Assembly: GCA_030828265.1 (NCBI GenBank)
Contig: JAURCW010000043.1
Span: 1-8,521 of the forward strand
From: Burkholderiales bacterium
GTDB taxonomy: Bacteria > Pseudomonadota > Gammaproteobacteria > Burkholderiales > Burkholderiaceae_A
Reading direction: 5' to 3'
DNA: 8,521 bases
Shown: positions 1-5,358 of the stretch, piece by piece
Layout of the letters: the number at the start of each line of letters is the position of its first letter
Numbering within the stretch: the stretch's first letter is position 1
Notes under the pieces: model-generated
Databases searched by the model: none
What the model was told of the DNA's origin: nothing
The model's input: only the letters and a program-made list of their open reading frames with translations
Made by a program: the position numbers and the translations under genes

Positions 1-121
1 GCTCCCATTGTTGAAGCTTGGCTCGCCGATTCCCCTCTTTGAAGAGCTGGGTAAAGCGCTCGCTCTCCCCAGAAGCCTCAATACCTTCAGGCACCCTAAG
101 AGACGCAGGCGTGGTGTTCAT
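1..121 (-). CDS. N-terminal fragment of an unrecognised protein (cut by window edge)
   Basis: An open frame begins at an ATG (121-119) and stays open for 40 codons to the left edge. It lies in the same direction as the Rid-family gene, whose stop codon is in the same frame ten codons upstream, so translation cannot start much earlier and no alternative GTG or TTG lies between. The visible protein starts MNTTPASLRV and continues into a charged, probably helical stretch (SERFTQLFKEGNRRAKLQQW). I do not recognise the family and assign no function. The short 30-base gap after ridA suggests co-transcription. There is no clear Shine-Dalgarno; only a run of G lies upstream. The evidence is an uninterrupted frame and its position; it could be spurious. 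Confidence 0.5.
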   Translation of the reverse strand, partial: MNTTPASLRVPEGIEASGESERFTQLFKEGNRRAKLQQWE

Positions 122-151
122 GACGTGGGACCCGGACCCCCGTTGCGTTTC

Positions 152-502
152 TTAAGGTAGCTTTGCCGCGGTCACCACTATCTCCACCTTCCATTCGGGC
201 TTGGCAAGCTTGGCCTGAACCGTTGCCCGACAGGGTGGCTGGCCTGCCACCACCCAGGCGTCCCAGGCCTTGTTCATGGCGTCGAAGTCCGCTAGATCGG
301 CAAGGAAAATCTGGGCCATCAAGATCCGTGATTTATGAGAGCCGGCTTGGCTCAAGAGCCGGTCAATGGACTGGAGAACCTGCTGGGTCTGACCAAAGGC
401 ATCTTGCGAGGCATCCGTTGCTACCTGACCTGCAAGAAAAACCAAACCTCCGTGAGCAGAAGCCTCCGAAAGTCGCGCACCCACTTCAAAACGTTCAACC
501 AT
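152..502 (-). CDS. Rid-family (YjgF/YER057c/UK114) protein, YoaB-like
   Basis: This 116-residue protein has the usual length of the Rid family, small cytosolic trimers. Archetypal RidA hydrolyses reactive enamine/imine intermediates made by PLP enzymes. The second half closely resembles E. coli YoaB as I remember it: an IFLADL segment (65-70), then AMNKAWDAWV (75-84), then PPCRATVQAKL (89-99). The Arg at residue 92 matches the substrate-binding Arg of RidA (Arg105 in E. coli), and Glu107 in KVEI matches the conserved C-terminal Glu, so the site looks intact. I chose the ATG at 502, because AAAGG (513-509) lies 6 bases before it; a TTG at 508 in the same frame is less likely. The gene is divergent from cutA and followed by the partial gene at 1-121. 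YoaB's own substrate is not established, so deaminase activity is inferred from the family. Confidence 0.93.
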   Translation of the reverse strand: MVERFEVGARLSEASAHGGLVFLAGQVATDASQDAFGQTQQVLQSIDRLLSQAGSHKSRILMAQIFLADLADFDAMNKAWDAWVVAGQPPCRATVQAKLAKPEWKVEIVVTAAKLP

Positions 503-555
503 GACCAACCTTTCGCTTTTAAATGTTGAGCTCCAGCTCTGATTATCATTCCAAA
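503..555. promoter_or_regulatory. Divergent ridA/cutA start region with ridA Shine-Dalgarno
   Basis: Only 53 bases separate the chosen starts of ridA (minus) and cutA (plus), so both 5' signals must fit here or reach into the other gene. On the minus strand AAAGG (513-509) is a fair ribosome binding site for the ATG at 502. On the plus strand there is no clear Shine-Dalgarno for cutA. A short inverted repeat, GAGCT-CC-AGCTC (528-539), and a TATCAT at 545-550 that could act as a -10 lie here, but no convincing -35 accompanies them. The promoters cannot be defined by eye. Confidence 0.35.
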
Positions 556-876
556 ATGATTAGCCTCATTCTCACCACCGTCGCGAGTCAGCAACAAGCT
601 GACGCACTGGCAGAGCCCTTGGTTCGTTCAGCCTTGGCGGCTTGTGTCACACAGTTGCCTAAGGCTAAGAGTTGCTACATCTGGGACGGAAAGTTCGAGA
701 CCTCGGAGGAAATACTTCTTCTTATTAAGGCGCCGGCTACGAAGGTGAATGCCTTGAAGGCTTGGTTGGAGACACATCACCCTTACGACTGCCCCGAGAT
801 GTTGGTTTTTGAGGCTGTCGACGGCCTGGAGGCCTACATGAAGTGGGTGATGCAGCAGACAAGCCAAACACCCTGA
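556..876 (+). CDS. cutA: CutA1 divalent-cation tolerance protein
   Basis: CutA1 is a small, very stable cytosolic trimer with a ferredoxin-like fold. It was named from copper-tolerance mutants of E. coli, but its molecular role is still unsettled. The 106-residue product has the family hallmarks in order: an N-terminal strand LILTT (4-8), AACVTQ with Cys30 (28-33; the Cys in this region has been linked to copper binding), YIWDGK (41-46), EEILLLIKA (51-59), HPYDCPE (75-81) and the C-terminal YMKWV (94-98). The open frame extends 11 codons upstream to an ATG at 523. I prefer 556 because CutA1 proteins normally begin a few residues before the first strand and the extra residues look non-conserved. 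Neither start has a good Shine-Dalgarno. The gene is divergent from ridA and convergent with the YdjM-type gene. Confidence 0.93.
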   Translation: MISLILTTVASQQQADALAEPLVRSALAACVTQLPKAKSCYIWDGKFETSEEILLLIKAPATKVNALKAWLETHHPYDCPEMLVFEAVDGLEAYMKWVMQQTSQTP

Positions 877-878
877 CC

Positions 879-897
879 CTCAAGAAAGAACCTTGAG
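879..897 (+). terminator. Weak hairpin after cutA
   Basis: Three bases past the cutA stop, CTCAAG (879-884) can pair with CTTGAG (892-897) around a 7-base loop. No T-run follows, so it is not a textbook intrinsic terminator. A second hairpin, CGCGG/CCGCG (940-944 with 951-955, 6-base loop), lies against the stop codon of the converging gene and also lacks a T-run. The 80-base convergent gap 877-956 holds nothing else I can name. Either hairpin might help end transcription from one side, but that is a guess. Confidence 0.22.
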
Positions 898-956
898 CGA
901 AAGCCCCTAATTTCAGTTAAGCCAGCCCAATGATTTGCTCGCGGATTTGCCCGCGG

Positions 957-2057
957 TCATAGGCCCTTCGCGGCGATCCAGTCAATCAAGTCAAGGTCTG
1001 TCCTTCCCCAGGTTCTTTGCCAGAGCCATGCCAGACCTTCGCGTAACGGCGGGCGTTGAACAAGGGGTCGCTCCACAGGCCCACTCAGCTCGCCCGTTGG
1101 TTGTAGCGACCCAATATCGAAGCGAAAAACGTAGGCGGGTTCTTGGCCCATGCGCAGGTCGGTCATAACCACCTTGTCGCCTATGCGCTCCAAATGAAAA
1201 AAGCCATCACTAAAGCGAGCGAGTCGCGCCACGGACGGATTGTCTTTCAACAAATCGTAAAGCGCTGGGTCCCGCGGCAGGGCACGCCAACGAACAGGCG
1301 CTGAGCCATCGGCAAGCAGTGAATACCAGCCCTCGTAATAGTGGGTGTCGGTTATGGCCACCAGTCGCCAAAGCACGGTATTGAAGGCCGATGGCGTGAC
1401 AAGCAGGGCGGCTCGTGACTCGGGAAGTTGCGCCTGAACCGTTCTTTCCACCCAGGCCTGTGCTGCGGCCGACCAGACCAGGTAGAGGCTGCTGAGTAGA
1501 AGGCCAAGCTTAAGCGAGTTGAAACCCCAGGCTTTCTTGGTGATGAGCGACGCGAAAAGGCCAAGCAAAAGGGGCAGGGTGTAGAGCGGATCAATAATAA
1601 AAACACTGCCAAGCCCAACTGCCTCGTTATAAAACGGAAGCCAGAGCTGGGTGCCATAAACAGTCATGCCATCAAGCAAGGCATGGGTGATAAGAATAAG
1701 GGCTGTGGCAAGCGTCCAAAGCCCATAGCCACTTGGGCTGTCTAAGGTGTTCGCCCAAGGTCGACTCGTGGCCGCAGAACCGGACACAGGCAGGGGCATT
1801 CCAGGGTGCCGAAGTCGCGGCCTTGCCACCAGTAGAGTCAGCAATGGCGCAGCAAGCAGTTGGTAAAAAAGCGCATGGCTCTCGGCGCGGTGTTCGGTCA
1901 TGTTGCGAATGGGGTCGCCAAAGTCAAAGACCACATCCAGGTCAGGAAGGGTACCCATGGCAGCACCCCAAAGGGCTGCCTTCCAGGCTGCTGTGCGTCG
2001 GCCCATGACCGCCACACCCACTGCGGCGCCAAGGCTTGCTTGCGTCAAAGAATCCAT
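957..2057 (-). CDS. YdjM-family (DUF457) membrane-bound 'metal-dependent hydrolase'
   Basis: A 366-residue inner-membrane protein of the YdjM/DUF457 family (Pfam PF04307), annotated as metal-dependent hydrolase although no substrate is established. The N-terminus has the family signature MDSLTQASLGAAVG, then TLPDLD (36-41), a GDPI/HRAESH segment (48-61), THALLDG (124-130), YGTQLWLPF (134-142) and IDPLYTLPLL (155-164). The conserved Asp and His residues in these motifs are the presumed metal ligands. Hydrophobic stretches at about 5-20, 62-78, 112-128, 150-171 and 183-200 look like membrane segments. Residues from about 205 form a soluble C-terminal domain of about 160 residues that I cannot assign. 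The ATG at 2057 is chosen because MDSLTQA is the usual family N-terminus; no strong Shine-Dalgarno precedes it. E. coli ydjM is LexA-regulated, but I see no LexA box here. Confidence 0.9.
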   Translation of the reverse strand: MDSLTQASLGAAVGVAVMGRRTAAWKAALWGAAMGTLPDLDVVFDFGDPIRNMTEHRAESHALFYQLLAAPLLTLLVARPRLRHPGMPLPVSGSAATSRPWANTLDSPSGYGLWTLATALILITHALLDGMTVYGTQLWLPFYNEAVGLGSVFIIDPLYTLPLLLGLFASLITKKAWGFNSLKLGLLLSSLYLVWSAAAQAWVERTVQAQLPESRAALLVTPSAFNTVLWRLVAITDTHYYEGWYSLLADGSAPVRWRALPRDPALYDLLKDNPSVARLARFSDGFFHLERIGDKVVMTDLRMGQEPAYVFRFDIGSLQPTGELSGPVERPLVQRPPLREGLAWLWQRTWGRTDLDLIDWIAAKGL

Positions 2058-2187
2058 GCCCGCACTCTAACGTGTCGCGTGGTTAATCACCCTTATGGCT
2101 CTTGATTCCTTTTGGGGTTTTTCTTAGGCTCGAGCTGGGCTCTTCCTAGCCAAGCCTCTGTTGTTAGGCTCTACACTCTACCTGCAT
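2058..2187. promoter_or_regulatory. 130-base divergent gap between the YdjM-type and DUF3750 genes
   Basis: This is the largest gene-free stretch in the window and must hold the start signals for both divergent genes. It contains a T-rich patch (TTCCTTTTGGGGTTTTTCTT, 2106-2125) and a TTGATT at 2103-2108 that could be a -35 for the plus strand, but no well-spaced -10 stands out. There is no inverted repeat long enough to suggest an operator, and no obvious small ORF or RNA. Confidence 0.3.
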
Positions 2188-3018
2188 ATGACGTTCATCC
2201 TCGGCCTTCCACGTTCTCGCTTCTTGTCTTCGGCGCTTGCTTGCCTCTTTGCATGTGGGGTCGCCCTAACTTCAAACGTAACAGCCAGCGAGCCCAAGGC
2301 TCAGCCTGGCCAATCTTCTGCCCAGCTTGTCACGGGGCCCGCGAACGCCTCGACCGTTCGTTACACCGACTGGCGAACAGCGCCGCGTCATTCGGCAGAA
2401 CTTCTACCTGACCCTGTCCTGCACCGAGACCGGGCCATGGTCTTCGTTTTGGCGGCACGGGCCTTTCGATGGCGCGGTCATTTCGCTGTGCACCCTTGGG
2501 TGGTCTTTAAGCGCGAAGGCGAAGAGAGCTACACGCGTTATGAAGTTATGGGCTGGGGTGGCGGTAATGTGGTTCGCAAGAATCGTTCGGTGGCCGATGG
2601 TCTTTGGTTTGGGGCACCTCCCGAGATCTTGGTGTCGCACGAAGGGCAAAAAGCGCGTGACCTCATTCCTCGAATTGAAGAGGCCATAAAAACCTATCCC
2701 TATCCTGAAAACTATCGAACCTATCCAGGCCCAAACAGCAATACGTTTGTTGCACATATTGGACGATCCGTTCCAGAGCTTGGTCTTGACCTTCCGCCCA
2801 CGGCCATCGGAAAGGACTTTCGGGGCCTTGCCGACCCCCTTGGTTTGCCGCCTTCGGGTCAGGGTTTGCAGCTAAGTGTCTGGGGCCTGTTCGGCATGAT
2901 TCTTAGCCCGGTGGAGGGCATTGAGCTGAACCTTCTCGGGCTCAACCTTGGCCTTGACCTCACCCCTTTGGGGCTCAGGCTTCCTCTTGTGGGCGTCGTT
3001 TCGGCCGAAACACTTTAG
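2188..3018 (+). CDS. DUF3750 family exported protein
   Basis: The 276-residue product matches the DUF3750 family (PF12570), which has no known function. Family landmarks in order: LAARAFRWRGHFAVHPWVVF (88-107), YTRYEVMGWG (115-124), GLWFGAPPE (138-146), IPRIEEAI (160-167), YPGPNSNTFVAHI (179-191), LPPTAIGKD (202-210), and a Leu/Gly-rich tail with LNLLGLNLGLDL (247-258). The N-terminus has Arg residues, a hydrophobic stretch (about 12-28) and VTA before Ser34, consistent with a Sec signal peptide; LFAC (20-23) is a poor lipobox alternative. I chose the ATG at 2188; an in-frame TTG at 2161 would add nine residues, and neither has a clear Shine-Dalgarno. The 3' end overlaps the DUF3025 gene by 44 bases on the opposite strand. 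Family assignment is firm; envelope location is inferred. Confidence 0.9.
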   Translation: MTFILGLPRSRFLSSALACLFACGVALTSNVTASEPKAQPGQSSAQLVTGPANASTVRYTDWRTAPRHSAELLPDPVLHRDRAMVFVLAARAFRWRGHFAVHPWVVFKREGEESYTRYEVMGWGGGNVVRKNRSVADGLWFGAPPEILVSHEGQKARDLIPRIEEAIKTYPYPENYRTYPGPNSNTFVAHIGRSVPELGLDLPPTAIGKDFRGLADPLGLPPSGQGLQLSVWGLFGMILSPVEGIELNLLGLNLGLDLTPLGLRLPLVGVVSAETL

Positions 3019-3748
3019 TGTCGAAATAAAACTCTGGGCTTGCATTTTCTTCGCACCAGCCCGGAAGGCCCATGACGGGTAGTGCCAATAACTGGCTGCT
3101 GCGAAGCTGCGGACCGAGCTGCTTGCAAAGCATCTCGTCCAGCTCTTGCCACGATGCAATGGCCTTCTCCACACCTAAAAGAAGGCAGTGCGCAGTGATG
3201 GCCTTAAACGGCGCATTAAGCTTTTCTAAAAGAGCATGACCAAAAACGAAGGGCTGCCATTGCCTCCCCCAAGCGTTGCGAAACTCGCCAAACACAGCCT
3301 GCCAGTTATGGTTTTCAAGCAAAGTTCTTAGCTCATGGTCTTCGGCCTGGCAGGCAATCACCATGAGGTTCTCGTCAACCAGGGTCAGCGCATCGCGAAG
3401 GGCGCCGCGTCCTGCGCCTGCCCGCCGAGCTTCGTGCAGGGCCCGATCGTGCAGGGCATTAAGTCGCCTCTTCGAGCGACTCGCCGAGAGCCAGACAAGG
3501 GCGTTTAATCGATCATGACGAAGGTCGCGCGTAGGCACGTCACCCGTTTGTGCAATAAAGGCCTCATAGCCTTTAGCCAAGCTTTCGTCTGAAAGCGCCT
3601 CTTGCGCCACAAATTGAAGGGCATGGCCCTGCGACGTGTTCAGGCCTCGCGCCCTAGCAAAGCCGTTCGCTTTCTCTAAGAACAATTCAAAGGGTTCATC
3701 CAACAGCCCAAGCAATTCGGGCGCAAACCCAGACCACCACGGCTGCAC
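2975..3748 (-). CDS. DUF3025 family protein
   Basis: This 257-residue protein belongs to the DUF3025 family (PF11227), of unknown function and common in beta- and gammaproteobacteria. Recognisable family segments: GHALQFVAQEAL (41-52), HDRLNALVWL (78-87), LNALHDRAL (96-104), RDALTLVDENL (118-128), FVFGHALLEKL (167-177), ITAHCLLL (184-191), ALPVMGLPGW (222-231) and the end motif KVFRP (245-249). I see no signal peptide or membrane segment, so it is probably cytosolic. The start is a GTG at 3748, one base after the mltA stop (TAG-T-GTG), with AGGG about 8 bases upstream inside mltA. This tight junction points to co-transcription and translational coupling with mltA, though no mechanistic link is known. 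The C-terminal codons, including VFRP, lie antisense to the end of the DUF3750 gene. Confidence 0.9.
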   Translation of the reverse strand: MQPWWSGFAPELLGLLDEPFELFLEKANGFARARGLNTSQGHALQFVAQEALSDESLAKGYEAFIAQTGDVPTRDLRHDRLNALVWLSASRSKRRLNALHDRALHEARRAGAGRGALRDALTLVDENLMVIACQAEDHELRTLLENHNWQAVFGEFRNAWGRQWQPFVFGHALLEKLNAPFKAITAHCLLLGVEKAIASWQELDEMLCKQLGPQLRSSQLLALPVMGLPGWCEENASPEFYFDTKVFRPKRRPQEEA

Positions 3749-3749
3749 A

Positions 3750-5216
3750 CTAGTAGCCCTGCAGGCCCTTAGGAATAAGAACCACCATCTCGCCGTCGTA
3801 CTTCATACGCCCGGCTCGTTGCCCGGCCTCAAGGCCTGAGCCAAAAAAGAAGTCTCCGCGGTGGGGCCCTTGAATGGCCGAACCCGTGTCTTGTGCGAAA
3901 ACCAGCCTTGTAATGGCCTGCGGCCTTTGCCCCGACTCGCCTGGCACCCGAGTGCTTAGAACCACGGGCAGGCCCAGGGCCACATAGCGCGGGTCCACCG
4001 CGACCGATCGTTTGGCGGTCAAAGGAACTCCAAGCGAGCCCAGCGGCCCCTCGGTGGGGTCGGTGGTGGGAGGGAGCTCTCGAAAAAAGACCATGCTGGG
4101 GTTCTGATGCAAAAGCTCGTTTTGGCGGTGTGGGTTTCGGGCAAGCCAAGCCTGAATGCCCTGCATGCTCGCCTGGGCAAGCGTGAGCTCACCCTGGTTA
4201 ACCAGCCAACGGCCAATCGAGACATAGGGGTGCCCATTCTGGTTGGCATAGCCCAGGCGCATGTAACTGCCGTCCTCAAGCTGAACTTTTCCAGAGCCTT
4301 GTATTTGCAGGAAGAACGCCTCCACCGGGTCTGCCACCCAGGCAATTTCGTGGCCCTTTAAAAGGCCCTGGTTATCCAGTTCGGCACGACTAGGATAGGG
4401 CTGAATCTCTGGGCCGTTCTCGGTTTGAACCAGCCTGCCACGCAGTCGATAGCTCTGCAGGGCAGGGTACTGCCGCTCTAGCTTTACGGTGACCAGGTCT
4501 GTCGGGGTTTTGTAAAGGGGAACGCGATAGACCTCGGAGGCCGTTCGACTTCCCTTAAGCACCGGCTCGTAATAGCCCGTAATGGTGTTCTGGTTGCGCC
4601 CGGAAGGCCCGGCAGTTAGAAGCCGCCTGGGCTCGAAATTTGCCTCAAAAAAACGACGGATCGCCTGCGCATCTTGCCAGTCAATTCCAGCCGACTCTTT
4701 ACAAAGCCGCACAAAGGGCTGACCTTTTAAAGCCATGGCCTCACAGTTTCTTCGCCATGCAAGCAGGGCATCATCAAGAGGATCCTCGCGCCAGCCCTCA
4801 AGTTGGTCAAAGCTTAGGGCTTGAAACTGCCCTATGGACTTTCCAAGCGAGGCCTGTCGGTTCGGATCAATCACCGGGCGTGCAGGCTCGGCCACCCCGC
4901 CAATGGCGCGCCCCTCATCCATTCGCGGACCAAGGTCTGGCTTCTCAGCAACCTCTCGGCCCGGTTCGGAGGTGGCCGCGCCCGTCGACTCACTGACCTG
5001 GCTGGGTTCAGCCTGCCTGGGCTGAGCAATCGTCCCCGGGGTCGCTCTTCCTTCCCCCCCCACAATTGGGGCTGCTGCCTGTTCAACAGGGGTTAAGCTA
5101 CAGCCTGATGCTGCAATCAAAATCCCAAGCCCAAAAAGGCTAGGGCATAGGCGTAAGGCGCGGCGCAACCCCGCGAGGGACCGGTAAAGGAAAGAATTTA
5201 GGACGATGTGGCTCAT
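3750..5216 (-). CDS. mltA: Membrane-bound lytic murein transglycosylase A (lipoprotein)
   Basis: MltA cleaves the MurNAc-GlcNAc bond of peptidoglycan, leaving a 1,6-anhydro end, and usually sits on the inner face of the outer membrane as a lipoprotein. The 488-residue product has a basic, hydrophobic N-terminus ending in LIAASGC, giving a lipobox with Cys39. A Pro/Ala/Glu-rich linker follows (about 41-120), then the MltA domain (ITGYYEP motif in the middle) and the C-terminal 3D domain. The latter carries AQDTGSAIQG and RGDFFFGSG; Asp443 and Asp455 correspond to the conserved pair containing the catalytic Asp, so the enzyme looks active. E. coli MltA is 365 residues, and most of the extra length is the linker. 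The ATG at 5216 has no good Shine-Dalgarno and overlaps a plus-strand micro-ORF; an in-frame TTG at 5168 would also leave a workable lipoprotein signal. DUF3025 follows after one base. Confidence 0.95.
   Translation of the reverse strand: MSHIVLNSFLYRSLAGLRRALRLCPSLFGLGILIAASGCSLTPVEQAAAPIVGGEGRATPGTIAQPRQAEPSQVSESTGAATSEPGREVAEKPDLGPRMDEGRAIGGVAEPARPVIDPNRQASLGKSIGQFQALSFDQLEGWREDPLDDALLAWRRNCEAMALKGQPFVRLCKESAGIDWQDAQAIRRFFEANFEPRRLLTAGPSGRNQNTITGYYEPVLKGSRTASEVYRVPLYKTPTDLVTVKLERQYPALQSYRLRGRLVQTENGPEIQPYPSRAELDNQGLLKGHEIAWVADPVEAFFLQIQGSGKVQLEDGSYMRLGYANQNGHPYVSIGRWLVNQGELTLAQASMQGIQAWLARNPHRQNELLHQNPSMVFFRELPPTTDPTEGPLGSLGVPLTAKRSVAVDPRYVALGLPVVLSTRVPGESGQRPQAITRLVFAQDTGSAIQGPHRGDFFFGSGLEAGQRAGRMKYDGEMVVLIPKGLQGY
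5054..5061. repeat. Homopolymeric C8 tract (G8 on coding strand) in mltA
   Basis: Eight consecutive C on the plus strand read as GTG GGG GGG G on the mltA coding strand, at codons 52-55 in the linker after the lipobox. It is the longest mononucleotide run I noticed. The frame is intact as given. A one-base slip would shift the frame before the catalytic domains and abolish the enzyme. Confidence 0.9.
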
Positions 5217-5289
5217 TTATTTGGAAGCGGGCATAGCCCTTACATTGGTGTTGATCATTGTCTATTGGACCATGCGCGGCAAGAAGTAA
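5206..5289 (+). CDS. Putative 27-residue single-pass membrane micro-protein
   Basis: A short frame runs from ATG (5206) to TAA (5287-5289). The product is MWLIYLEAGIAL, then a hydrophobic core TLVLIIVYW, then TMRGKK. That is one membrane-spanning helix of about 18 residues, an acidic residue near its N-terminus and a basic tail (Arg-Gly-Lys-Lys), which the positive-inside rule would put in the cytoplasm. An in-frame stop at 5185-5187 fixes ATG as the only good start. AGGA lies only two bases before the ATG and GGAAAG about 12 before, so the ribosome site is poor. The first 11 bases overlap the mltA start on the other strand, and rpe begins 69 bases downstream. I cannot name a family. A Trp leader peptide is unlikely because its two Trp codons are far apart. 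It is real coding only if conserved. Confidence 0.5.
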   Translation: MWLIYLEAGIALTLVLIIVYWTMRGKK

Positions 5290-5296
5290 AAGTCGT

Positions 5297-5334
5297 AAGC
5301 CAATCTCGGGTGAAAATAGGGTTTTAAAGCCAAT
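5297..5334 (+). repeat. Direct repeat AAGCCAAT x2 upstream of rpe
   Basis: AAGCCAAT occurs at 5297-5304 and again at 5327-5334, 30 bases apart, which is close to three helical turns. Both copies lie in the 69 bases between the micro-ORF stop and the rpe start, where the promoter of the rpe-trp operon might be. Same-face spacing could suit a DNA-binding protein, but two 8-base copies in a short AT-richer stretch may be chance. Confidence 0.35.
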
Positions 5335-5344
5335 TAAAAATACC

Positions 5345-5352
5345 GGGAGGAG
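5345..5352 (+). promoter_or_regulatory. Strong Shine-Dalgarno for rpe
   Basis: GGGAGGAG lies six bases before the rpe ATG at 5359. It is one of the two strongest ribosome binding sites in the window and fixes the rpe start. No attenuator-like alternative hairpins or Trp-rich leader peptide are visible between the micro-ORF and this site, so trp-type transcription attenuation in front of rpe is not supported. Confidence 0.85.
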
Positions 5353-5358
5353 ATTCTT

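Noticed and set aside
163..529. Plus-strand frames across the Rid-family gene
   Set aside because: They are shadows of the minus-strand gene, which has full family conservation. Their translations are Arg/Pro-rich and show no family features.
940..955. Hairpin CGCGG/CCGCG as a terminator for the YdjM-type gene
   Set aside because: The stem is only five base pairs and has no T-run on either strand; it could arise by chance at this GC content.
5206..5358. A trp leader peptide and attenuator ahead of rpe-trpEGD
   Set aside because: The small ORF has two Trp codons, but they are 19 residues apart. The product is a membrane helix, and no competing hairpins or T-run terminator follow.
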